Below, one piece after another: positions 41,923 through 49,078 of a DNA stretch of 64,000 nt. Below the pieces are notes generated by a model. That model was given only the letters and a program-made list of their open reading frames with translations. It was not told the origin of the DNA and made no database searches. This stretch comes from Microbacterium rhizosphaerae (GTDB lineage: Bacteria > Actinomycetota > Actinomycetes > Actinomycetales > Microbacteriaceae): contig NZ_CP139368.1 in assembly GCF_034120055.1 (NCBI RefSeq), positions 434,001-498,000 on the forward strand. Reading direction: 5' to 3'. The position numbers and the translations under genes are program-made. Position 1 is the stretch's first letter; each line of letters opens with the position of its first letter.

Positions 41923-42662
41923 ACGTGCAGCCCGCATTCCGTCTTGGAGGTGCCGGCCCAGCGGCCCGATCGGGGGTCTTCGCCGGCGGCGACCGGCTTC
42001 GTGCACGGCTCGCAGCCGATGGATGGGTAGCCGAAGTTCACGAGCAGATTGACCGGTGCCTTGTGCTCGGCGGCGTAGGCGAGGAGGTCGTCGAAGCTCC
42101 AGGATGCGACCGGGTTGACCTTGACGAGACCGTTGCGCTCGTCCCACGAGACGAGGGGCGTGTTCGTGCGCGTAGGCGCCTCGTCGCGGCGGACACCGGT
42201 GAACCACACCTCGTAGCCGCCGAGCGCGTCGTGCAGTGGCGCCACCTTGCGGCGGGCGCAGCACAGCGCCGGGTCGCGCTCGAAGAGCTTGGCGCCGAAC
42301 TCGGCATCCTGCTCGGCGACCGTCTGATCCGGGGTGATGTCGATGATCCGCACGTCGAGGACGCGCTCGACCTCGTCCCGCGTCGCGTACGTCTCCGAGA
42401 AGTGGTAGCCCGTGTCGAGGAAGAGCACGTCGATGCCCGGGAGCTGCTCGGCGACGAGGTGCGGGAGGGCGGCGTCGGCCATCGAGCAGGCGACGGCGGC
42501 GGCATCCGCCCCGAAGTTCTGCGCGACCCACGCGACGACCTCGGCGGGCGTCGCCTCGTGGTCGGTGAGGCTGCCGAGCTCGACGTTGCCGCGCTCGGCG
42601 AGGGCCTTGAGCTCTTCGGCGCTGCGCTTGGCGGCGGCGCGGGGGGCAAGCGAAACGGTCAT
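41919..42662 (-). CDS. cysH: Assimilatory adenylylsulfate (APS) reductase
   Basis: The 247-residue protein carries the PP-loop-related SMADAALPHLV region and the four iron-sulfur cysteines typical of APS (not PAPS) reductases: C134-C135 and C217/C220. The C-terminal ECGLH motif holds the redox-active C243. It reduces APS to sulfite using thioredoxin. The absence of an APS kinase in the operon agrees with this. The gene lies between sir and cysD, 52 bp after sir and overlapping cysD. Confidence 0.95.
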   Translation of the reverse strand: MTVSLAPRAAAKRSAEELKALAERGNVELGSLTDHEATPAEVVAWVAQNFGADAAAVACSMADAALPHLVAEQLPGIDVLFLDTGYHFSETYATRDEVERVLDVRIIDITPDQTVAEQDAEFGAKLFERDPALCCARRKVAPLHDALGGYEVWFTGVRRDEAPTRTNTPLVSWDERNGLVKVNPVASWSFDDLLAYAAEHKAPVNLLVNFGYPSIGCEPCTKPVAAGEDPRSGRWAGTSKTECGLHV

Positions 42663-42714
42663 TGTCCTGAGGTCCTTTCTGAGGCGCCGGCTCGCTGCGC
42701 CGCGAGAGCGGCGC

Positions 42715-44463
42715 TCATTGCAGAGCCTCCTCATCGGCGCGGTGCGCCCACTCGGCGAACGACTCGTCGGCCTCGCGGTCGGCGAGGAACCGGCGGACGA
42801 CCCGCTCGACGTAGTCCGCGATGCCGTCGGCCGCGACCTTGAGGCCGCGGACCGTGCGGCCGAGGCCCGGCTCTTCGCGCAGCGGCGAGGCGAGTCCGCC
42901 ACCGAGGTGCACCTGGTAGCCGGGCACCTGCTCGTCGTCGATGACCACCAGCTGGCCCTTGAGGCCGATGTCGGCGGTCTGGATGCGGGCGCACGAGTTC
43001 GGGCAGCCGTTGACGTGGAGCGAGATCGGATGCGGGAGGTCGATGCCTGCGAGGCGCTCTTCGAGGACCTCGATGGCGGCCGCGGCGTTGACCTTGGTCT
43101 CCACGATCGCGAGCTTGCAGAACTCGATGCCCGTGCACGCGATGGTGCTGCGGCGGAAGAGATCCGGGCGCGACGAGAGGCCGAGCTCATCCAGGCCGGC
43201 GACGAGCGAGGGGATGCGGTCCTCCTCGATGTCGAGGATGACGAGCTTCTGGTGCGGGGTCGTCCGCACGCGGGTCGATCCGTGGGCCTCGACGAGGTCG
43301 GCGAGCCGGGTCAGCTGGCTCCCGGAGGAGCGGCCGACGAGCGGCGTGACGCCGACGAAGAACCGACCGTCCTTCTGGCGGTGGATGCCGACGTGATCGC
43401 CGGGGCTCGTCGGCTTCGGGGCGGCCGGGCCGTCGGGGAGCGGCGCATCCAGGTACTCCGTCTCGAGCACCTGGCGGAACTTCTCCGTGCCCCACTCGGC
43501 GAGGAGGAACTTCAGGCGCGCCTTGTTGCGCAGGCGCCGGTAGCCGTAGTCGCGGAAGATCTGCGTGACGCCGTGCCACACCTCGGCGACGCGATCAGGC
43601 GGCACGAAGGTGCCGAGGCGCTCGCCGAGGCGGGGAGTCGTCGAGAGGGCCCCGCCGACCCAGAGGTCGTAGCCGGGGCCGAGCTCGGGGTGCACGATGC
43701 CGACGAACGCCACGTCGTTGATCTCGTGGACGACGTCCTGGCTGGGGTGGCCGGTGATGGCGGTCTTGAACTTGCGCGGAAGGTTCGCGAGCGACGCGTC
43801 GCCGATGAAGCGCTCGGTGATCTCCTGGATCTGCGGCGTCGGGTCGATGATCTCGTCCGCGGCGATGCCGGCGACGGGGGATCCGAGGATGACACGGGGG
43901 ACGTCGCCGCAGGCCTCGGTGGTCTGCAGGCCGACCGACTCGAGCCGGCGCCAGATCTCCGGGACATCCTCGACGCGGATCCAGTGGAGCTGGATGTTCT
44001 GGCGGTCGGTGACGTCGGCGGTGTCCCGGCCGAACTCGGTCGAGATCCCCGCGATGACGCGCAGCTGCTCGGTGGTCAGCTGCCCGCCGTCGATGCGGAC
44101 GCGCAGCATGAAGTACTCGTCCTCGAGCTCGTGCGGCTCGAGGGTCGCGGTGCGGCCGCCGTCGATGCCCGGCTTGCGCTGCGTGTAGAGGCCCCACCAG
44201 CGGAAGCGCCCGTGGAGGTCGGTGGGGTCGATGCTCGCGAATCCGCCCTCCGCGTACGTGTTCTCGATGCGCTCGCGGACGGCGAGGCCGCCGTCCTCCT
44301 GCTTCCACTCCTCGTTGCCGTTCAGCGGCGTGGTGCCGTCGATCTTCCACTGGCCGTTCGGCTTGGATGACGGGCGCGGCGGGCGCGCGCGGTCTGTGAT
44401 CGGGCGGGCGTGCCCGGACGCAGACGCCGCCGGCTGTCGCTCGCTCGTGTCGCTGATCGTCAC
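42715..44463 (-). CDS. sir: Ferredoxin-type assimilatory sulfite reductase
   Basis: The 582-residue protein has the duplicated nitrite/sulfite reductase layout and the siroheme/[4Fe-4S] cysteines in ACTGIEFCKLA and NGCPNSCAR. It reduces sulfite to sulfide, taking electrons from ferredoxin that FprA can recharge. The GTG at 44463 was preferred because GGGGAGG lies at normal spacing before it; an in-frame GTG nine bases upstream overlaps that ribosome site. As first gene it probably carries the promoter for the whole sulfur operon. A ferredoxin-nitrite reductase is the alternative, but cysH-D-N downstream settle the role. Confidence 0.95.
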   Translation of the reverse strand: MTISDTSERQPAASASGHARPITDRARPPRPSSKPNGQWKIDGTTPLNGNEEWKQEDGGLAVRERIENTYAEGGFASIDPTDLHGRFRWWGLYTQRKPGIDGGRTATLEPHELEDEYFMLRVRIDGGQLTTEQLRVIAGISTEFGRDTADVTDRQNIQLHWIRVEDVPEIWRRLESVGLQTTEACGDVPRVILGSPVAGIAADEIIDPTPQIQEITERFIGDASLANLPRKFKTAITGHPSQDVVHEINDVAFVGIVHPELGPGYDLWVGGALSTTPRLGERLGTFVPPDRVAEVWHGVTQIFRDYGYRRLRNKARLKFLLAEWGTEKFRQVLETEYLDAPLPDGPAAPKPTSPGDHVGIHRQKDGRFFVGVTPLVGRSSGSQLTRLADLVEAHGSTRVRTTPHQKLVILDIEEDRIPSLVAGLDELGLSSRPDLFRRSTIACTGIEFCKLAIVETKVNAAAAIEVLEERLAGIDLPHPISLHVNGCPNSCARIQTADIGLKGQLVVIDDEQVPGYQVHLGGGLASPLREEPGLGRTVRGLKVAADGIADYVERVVRRFLADREADESFAEWAHRADEEALQ

Positions 44464-44544
44464 CGCTGGCACCTCCCCGCTCGTCCGGCTGGGCCGGGCA
44501 GGCCCGTTCGGACCTCTGGCGAGGCTATGGCGGAGCGTCGGCCT

Positions 44545-44568
44545 GTGACATCTCGTGTGTCATGTCAC
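44545..44568. promoter_or_regulatory. Inverted repeat upstream of sir
   Basis: GTGACAT (44545-44551) and ATGTCAC (44562-44568) are perfect 7-bp arms around 10 bases, about 80 bp before the sir start. This is a candidate site for a sulfur-responsive regulator. Confidence 0.5.
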
Positions 44569-44612
44569 GGAACGCGGCGTAACGCAGAGACATGAACTTG
44601 ACGCATGTATTC

Positions 44613-44629
44613 CATAACGTCCAGTTATG
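44613..44629. promoter_or_regulatory. Second inverted repeat upstream of sir
   Basis: CATAAC (44613-44618) and GTTATG (44624-44629) are perfect 6-bp arms around five bases in an AT-richer stretch, about 150 bp upstream of sir and 14 bp beyond the chelatase stop. A matching -10/-35 pair was not clear. Confidence 0.45.
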
Positions 44630-44642
44630 TTTGCACGGGAGC

Positions 44643-45341
44643 TCATTCGGAGAGTTGTGCCGCGTCCAGATACCGCTCGACGACGATGTCGACGAGGGAT
44701 GCCGCGGGCTCGCTGTCCGGGGTGAGGAGCGGGCGGGCGAGGGGCCGGCCGTGCGCCTCGCGCGTCGCGAGGTCGTGGAAGTAGCCCGGCGCGAGCAGGT
44801 AGTTCGCGACGACGGTGTCGGGTGAGTCGGCGATCGCGGCGTCGACCGCTGCGCCCAGTCGCGGTTCGGCGGCGGCGAGGAAGCCGACGTGGACCTCGCG
44901 CCCGAGCGTGTCGCCGAGCATGCGGGCGACGAGGCGGCAGTCGTCGTTGGCGCGTTCGTCGCTGGATCCTGCGACCGCGAGCACGACATGCCCCGGATTC
45001 GGCTCGATCTCCCGCAGGCGCTCGGCGAGGAGGTCGGCGAGCCGCGGGTCGGGGCCGAGGGCGGGCGTGATCGTGACGTCGTCGCGGTGCGCGCTCTGCT
45101 CGCGCAGGTCGATGCGCACGTGGTATCCGGCCGACAGCAGGAGCGGGACGATGACGACCGGGCCGTCGGAGAGCTCGGCGAGGGATGCCGCCACATCCGG
45201 CTGCTGGACGTCGACGTGTCCCAGCCGCACTCTGGCCTGCGGCAGGCGCCGCCCGACGGCGTCGACGAGCGCCTGGATCGACGCCTGTCCCTCCGCGGAC
45301 GCGGTGCCGTGCGATATCGCGAGGAGTGCAGGGTGCGGCAT
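44643..45341 (-). CDS. Sirohydrochlorin chelatase (CbiX/SirB-like)
   Basis: The 232-residue protein has two tandem chelatase-like halves. The metal-binding His is in AISHGTASAEGQ (His10) and a second is in LSAGYHVRID. Such proteins insert Fe2+ into sirohydrochlorin to make siroheme, or Co2+ in cobalamin synthesis. Siroheme is the likely product because sir and cobA are in the neighbouring operon. The precorrin-2 dehydrogenase that must act between them is not in the window. It is oriented like sir but separated by 179 bp with its own regulatory elements. Confidence 0.88.
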   Translation of the reverse strand: MPHPALLAISHGTASAEGQASIQALVDAVGRRLPQARVRLGHVDVQQPDVAASLAELSDGPVVIVPLLLSAGYHVRIDLREQSAHRDDVTITPALGPDPRLADLLAERLREIEPNPGHVVLAVAGSSDERANDDCRLVARMLGDTLGREVHVGFLAAAEPRLGAAVDAAIADSPDTVVANYLLAPGYFHDLATREAHGRPLARPLLTPDSEPAASLVDIVVERYLDAAQLSE

Positions 45342-45430
45342 CCGCTCATTCTCCCGTCATCTCCCGCCGCCGGCTCACATCTCTGCTCGTTCGTTCCCCT
45401 CAGACCGCATCCATCCGACGATGCCGAGAT

Positions 45431-45450
45431 ATTGACAGTATGCTGTCAAT
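45431..45450. promoter_or_regulatory. Palindromic MarR operator candidate
   Basis: ATTGACAG and CTGTCAAT are perfect 8-bp arms around TATG, ending 16 bp before the MarR start codon. It includes a TTGACA, so a bound repressor would cover the promoter. Confidence 0.7.
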
Positions 45451-45466
45451 CTGGAAGGATGTGCGC

Positions 45467-45922
45467 ATGTCGGGGAAGCAGGACGAGCTGTGGGCGCTGT
45501 CGCTGGCCGTGTTCCGCGTGAACGGCCTCTTGATGCGCAACGGCGAGCGGCTGACAGCGCCGTCCGGTCAGTCGAGCGCGCGCTGGCAGGTACTGGGACG
45601 TGCGGACGACTCGCCTCGCACCGTCGCTCAGATGGCACGGGAGCTCGGCCTCGCTCGCCAGAGCGTGCAGCGAGTGGCTGACGCGCTCGAAGCCGACGGA
45701 CTGGTCGCCTATGTCGAAAATCCTGCAGATCGGCGCGCACGTCTGGTGGCGATCACGCCGGCGGGTGCGCGGGCACTGTCCGACATCGTCGCGCGCTACA
45801 GCGCGTGGGCCGAGCGGATGGCGGGGATGCTGGATGCCGCGGACCTTGCTTCGGCCGCCGCCTCGCTCGCGCGGGTCGGAGACCGGATCGAGGCCGACTT
45901 GGCCGGCGGCGACGGGTGGTGA
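45467..45922 (+). CDS. MarR-family regulator
   Basis: The 151-residue protein shows the MarR winged helix: WQVLGRADDSPRTVAQMARELGLARQSVQRVADALEADGLV and the DRRARLVAIT wing. The ATG at 45467 follows GGAAGGA; earlier in-frame starts fall inside the palindrome at 45431. Autoregulation through that palindrome is inferred. The YCII-like gene 52 bp downstream is its probable target or operon partner. The ligand is unknown. A 10-bp sequence GACGGGTGGT is duplicated at its 3' end. Confidence 0.88.
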   Translation: MSGKQDELWALSLAVFRVNGLLMRNGERLTAPSGQSSARWQVLGRADDSPRTVAQMARELGLARQSVQRVADALEADGLVAYVENPADRRARLVAITPAGARALSDIVARYSAWAERMAGMLDAADLASAAASLARVGDRIEADLAGGDGW

Positions 45923-45974
45923 CGGGTGGTGACGGTGCATCGCCGTCGAGGGATGCCGAGGGAATGGAGTGGGT

Positions 45975-46307
45975 ATGAAGACGTACGTCGTGCTGTACCA
46001 CGCGCCGCAGGAGGTCGCCGCACGGTTCGCGCAGGCGACCGCGGAGGAGGCGCAGGCGGGGCTCGCCCAGTGGCAGGAGTGGAGTGCTGGGCTGGGTGAC
46101 CGGCTCGTCGATCTCGGTCGCCCGCTCGGTGCCGCCGCGACCGTGACCGCTGCGGGCTGCGTCGACGGCGGGAGCGATGTGATCGGGATGTCGGTCGTCC
46201 GCGCGCAGTCACGCGACGAGGCGCTCGAGCTTGTGCGTGAGCACCACCACCTCGCGTGGGGTTCGATCACGCTGCTGGAGGAGCAGGTGGTCCCGGAACT
46301 CGCCTGA
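45975..46307 (+). CDS. YCII-like (dimeric alpha/beta barrel) protein
   Basis: The 110-residue protein has the YCII/DGPF-type pattern: KTYVVLYHAP, a Trp-rich helix, LVDLGRPLGAAATV, then VIGMSVVRAQSRDEALELVREHHHL. Such small proteins bind ligands or act as simple enzymes; no known activity can be read. It follows the MarR gene and is probably cotranscribed with it. The ATG at 45975 was preferred over GTG 45969 because GGAG stands at better spacing. Confidence 0.75.
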   Translation: MKTYVVLYHAPQEVAARFAQATAEEAQAGLAQWQEWSAGLGDRLVDLGRPLGAAATVTAAGCVDGGSDVIGMSVVRAQSRDEALELVREHHHLAWGSITLLEEQVVPELA

Positions 46308-46406
46308 GACTCAGGGTGGCGAGCGCATCACCGCGCGGGGTTCATAGCGCCTTCTACCTCGCTCGGCTGACGGGATGCGGCGGAGGGCGGCGCGGCCACC
46401 CGCGCC

Positions 46407-46763
46407 TCAAGCCGGCGGCGGCGCGTACGACATCCGGTCGAAGATCAGGACGCTCTCGACGATCCTCCCGCCCCGCACGGTGAAGCACTCGGCCGCGGGT
46501 GTCGTGCTCGTCGCCGCTGTCTGCGGATAGTAGAAGAGCGCGACGCGATCGCCGTCGGCGAAGGTCGCGATGTCCGCGATGCCCGTGAGCTTCGGCGCGA
46601 AGCCGGCCAGGAACGCTCCGTACGCCTCCTTGCCGACGAGATCCTGCCCGGGAGCCCGGCATCGGATGTCGTCCGACACCAGGCTCAGCGCATGCTCGAC
46701 GTCACCACCCGTCCAGGCGCGGTGGTACTCCTGCACGATCTTCGACGGTGTCGATTCAGCCAT
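46407..46763 (-). CDS. SnoaL-like (NTF2-fold) protein
   Basis: The 118-residue protein begins with a helix-rich segment (SKIVQEYHRAWTGGDVEHALSLV), followed by strands RVALFYY and ECFTVRGGRIVESVLIFD, typical of the SnoaL/NTF2-like superfamily. Members are ligand-binding proteins or small isomerases and hydrolases. The ATG at 46763 follows AAGGAGG. No partner is evident; the MBL-fold gene lies 27 bp upstream on the same strand and the two may be one transcription unit. Confidence 0.8.
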   Translation of the reverse strand: MAESTPSKIVQEYHRAWTGGDVEHALSLVSDDIRCRAPGQDLVGKEAYGAFLAGFAPKLTGIADIATFADGDRVALFYYPQTAATSTTPAAECFTVRGGRIVESVLIFDRMSYAPPPA

Positions 46764-46789
46764 GTCAGCCTCCTTGGACGACACCGACG

Positions 46790-47542
46790 CTACCCCGCAC
46801 CACCGACAAGCCGTCGCAGCCTTTCGTACTCGGCATCCATGCCCGCGTTCGCCCGGCGGGGATCATCCGACGAGGCGCGGTGCACGACGTCGTCGATGTA
46901 CCGCCGATCAGCGTCGAGCCGGGTGAGGGCATCCGCTCCGACGCGCCCGTGTCCGGGCACCACGACAGCCGCCCGCGCGGCGTAGGGCGCCAGCACGTCG
47001 AGCGCCTCGAGGTAGGCCGGCACATCGTCCGGATCGAAGGGGAGCGGCAGCTCGACATCGCTCAACATGTCGCCCGCGAGCAGCAGGCGCTCGCGCGGCA
47101 GCCACAGTGCGGTGTGGCCGGGCGCATGCCCGTCGTGCACGATCAGCTCGATGTCGAATCCCGCAGATTCGGGGATGCGGCCGGCCACCGCATCCACCCT
47201 CCCCATGAGTTCGACGAGCGGATGCGGGAACTCCGCGCCCAGCCCCTCGACGAGGGCGTCGCGCTCCTGGCGCGCGAGTTCGGTCGTGCGCTGCGACGCC
47301 CACCGCGGAGCATCCCCGAATCCGGGATGCCAGAGCAGATGATCGTGGTGCGCGTGCGTCGCGAAGCCGCCGACCACACGCGATCCCCCCACGAACGCGG
47401 CGAGCGCGGCGAGCTCGTCGGGCATCCATGCCGGATCGACGAGGAATGCCTCCTCACCGCCGATGAGCACCGTGGATGTCGTCAGCGTCCTCCGGCTCGT
47501 CGCGACGTGGATGCCGGGTGCCACCTCCTGCGGAACGCCCAC
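46790..47542 (-). CDS. MBL-fold metallo-hydrolase
   Basis: The 250-residue protein has the metallo-beta-lactamase-fold motif THAHHDH (H63, H65, D67, H68), a further His in GHTALWL, an Asp in LLAGDML and a His in VVPGHG, so both metal sites look complete. Similar proteins are thiolesterases, lactonases or related hydrolases. The neighbours give no hint of substrate. It starts with GTG 47542; a hairpin terminator separates it from the His-rich regulator upstream. Confidence 0.85.
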   Translation of the reverse strand: MGVPQEVAPGIHVATSRRTLTTSTVLIGGEEAFLVDPAWMPDELAALAAFVGGSRVVGGFATHAHHDHLLWHPGFGDAPRWASQRTTELARQERDALVEGLGAEFPHPLVELMGRVDAVAGRIPESAGFDIELIVHDGHAPGHTALWLPRERLLLAGDMLSDVELPLPFDPDDVPAYLEALDVLAPYAARAAVVVPGHGRVGADALTRLDADRRYIDDVVHRASSDDPRRANAGMDAEYERLRRLVGGAG

Positions 47543-47569
47543 GGCGTCACGCTACCGTCCGCCCGCGGA

Positions 47570-47601
47570 AGAGGCCCGCGACGTCTCCATCGCGGGCCTC
47601 T
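47570..47601 (-). terminator. Hairpin terminator after the Gly/His-rich regulator
   Basis: AGAGGCCCGCGA (47570-47581) and TCGCGGGCCTCT (47590-47601) form a perfect 12-bp stem with an 8-base loop, 12 bp after the stop codon on the minus strand. Confidence 0.8.
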
Positions 47602-47612
47602 CGTACGGCCGG

Positions 47613-48389
47613 TTAGGCGCCCCGGTGCGCTGCGAACCCGGCGGCGAAGCCGCGCTCATACGCCGCCTCGGCGCCGCCGTGTTCCTGCTCTCCGTGCGGG
47701 TGCGCGTGCCCGTGACCGTGGTGGGCGTGCGCGTGCCGGCCATGACCGCACTCCGCGCCGTGCCCCGCGTGTCCGTGGTGGCCGTGGTGCTCCCAGGGTG
47801 CGTGACCCTGCTCCCAGGGTCCGTGACCCTGCTGCCACCCGCCGGCGAACTCCGGCCGGAAGCCCGGGCCGAAGCCAGGACCGAATCCCGGTCCGAAGCC
47901 CCGACGAGCGGCCCACGGGCCGAACCCGGGTCCGAAACCGCGACCCCGGAATCCGGGCCCGAAGCCGGCGCCGCCGAAACCGCGCCCGGGAACCCCGGAC
48001 TTCTCGTCCCAGCCGAGCGCACGCGAGACCGACTCGAGCGACGAGGCGAGTGCCTCATACCGCTCTTCGCCGACCGCGTCGCGGATCGTGGCGTGCAGCT
48101 CGTCGAGCCGCTCGGACAGCCGGTCGGCGGCGGCTCGGCCGTCCTCCGTCAGCTCCCACGTGCCATCGCCGCGCTGGTGGGCCCAGCCGCGGTCCTCGAG
48201 CGAGCGCAGCTTCTTGTCGCGATCGGTGGTCAAGGGACCCTTCGCCAGCCGGCGCAGCAGCATCCCGTCGCGCCGCGGCAGCCCCTCGGCCGCGAACGCG
48301 GCCCCCAACGACTGGGCGACCTGGAAGTCTGCGATGCGGAGCCAGTCGCGCAGCGACGGCGTCCATTCGGTGTCTTCGTTCTCCGTCAT
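47613..48389 (-). CDS. MarR-like winged-helix regulator with long Gly/Phe- and His-rich tail
   Basis: The 258-residue protein has a winged-helix N-terminal half (about 1-130): LLRRLAKGPLTTDRDKKLRSLEDRGWAHQ, then the wing GTWELTEDGRAAADRL. The C-terminal half is low complexity. Residues 134-180 are GFGPG-type repeats, and residues 189-237 hold 18 His in 49 positions (HHGHHGHAGH and similar). The ATG at 48389 follows GAGTTCTC, a weak ribosome site. It diverges from a second MarR protein that also has a His-rich insert; they share a nested palindrome. The His tail suggests metal binding, but regulation by metal is only inferred. The repeats may vary in length between strains. Confidence 0.75.
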   Translation of the reverse strand: MTENEDTEWTPSLRDWLRIADFQVAQSLGAAFAAEGLPRRDGMLLRRLAKGPLTTDRDKKLRSLEDRGWAHQRGDGTWELTEDGRAAADRLSERLDELHATIRDAVGEERYEALASSLESVSRALGWDEKSGVPGRGFGGAGFGPGFRGRGFGPGFGPWAARRGFGPGFGPGFGPGFRPEFAGGWQQGHGPWEQGHAPWEHHGHHGHAGHGAECGHGRHAHAHHGHGHAHPHGEQEHGGAEAAYERGFAAGFAAHRGA

Positions 48390-48409
48390 GAGAACTCCTC
48401 TCGATGAAG

Positions 48410-48447
48410 TACATGTCATCTGGCATGTACATGCAGTGTGACATGTA
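48410..48447. promoter_or_regulatory. Nested palindromic operator between the two His-rich regulators
   Basis: TACATGTCA (48410-48418) and TGACATGTA (48439-48447) are perfect 9-bp arms. At their centre GCATGTACATGC (48423-48434) is itself a perfect palindrome. Further ATGT and TGTCA half-sites run on to 48485. Confidence 0.8.
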
Positions 48448-48484
48448 TCTGGGATCCATGTCAAGTCGCATGTATCGTCGATGT

Positions 48485-49069
48485 ATGAGCGACTCCGACA
48501 TCGACCGCATCGCGAACGCGCTCGCGCGGCTGCGCGGGCGACGTATGCCGTTTCCCGGCGGGCCCGGCATGCCGCCGCGTCCGCCGGATCAGCCGTGGCC
48601 GGGCATGCATGGCGGCCCCGGCATGCACGACCACTGGTCGGGGCACGACCACGGTCCGCACGGCCACCAGCCGCCCCCGTGGGCCGGCGCCATGCACGGC
48701 CGCTTCGGCGGTCCCGCGCGCTTCCGGCTCCTGGAGGCGCTCGCCCGGGCCTCCGGTCCGCTCTCGGTGAGCGAACTCGGCGAGGCGATCGGCGTGGATC
48801 AGCCGCGAGCGTCGCGGCTCGTCCAGCAGTCCGTCGAGATGGGACTCGTCCGCCGCGAGGCCGACCCCGACGATGCCCGCCGCACGCGCATCGCACTGAC
48901 GACCGACGGCGAGCGTCTCGTGCGCGGCTTCCTCGGGCAGCGGACGGATGCGGTGGCCTCCGCGCTCGCGAGCTTCACCGACGCCGAGCGGGCGGAGCTG
49001 GCGCGCCTGCTCACGAAGCTCGCCGACGCGTGGCCGGCGAGTCCGCCGCGCCCCGACGGACGGCCCTGA
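48485..49069 (+). CDS. MarR-family regulator with N-terminal Pro/Gly/His/Met-rich segment
   Basis: The 194-residue protein has a short helix (1-18), then a low-complexity segment (about 20-76) rich in Pro, Gly, His (8) and Met (5). A MarR winged helix follows (about 78-190): LSVSELGEAIGVDQPRASRLVQQSVEMGLVRREADPDDARRTRIALT. The start is uncertain: ATG 48485 has no ribosome site and an in-frame ATG exists at 48470, so a leaderless mRNA is possible. It is divergent from the Gly/His-rich regulator and shares the nested palindrome. Metal-dependent action is inferred only from composition. Confidence 0.8.
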   Translation: MSDSDIDRIANALARLRGRRMPFPGGPGMPPRPPDQPWPGMHGGPGMHDHWSGHDHGPHGHQPPPWAGAMHGRFGGPARFRLLEALARASGPLSVSELGEAIGVDQPRASRLVQQSVEMGLVRREADPDDARRTRIALTTDGERLVRGFLGQRTDAVASALASFTDAERAELARLLTKLADAWPASPPRPDGRP

Positions 49070-49078
49070 TGTGACGGC

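Noticed and set aside
45909-45933. GACGGGTGGT direct repeat as an attachment site
   Set aside because: It is a short 10-bp duplication at the end of the MarR gene with no other mobile-element sign.
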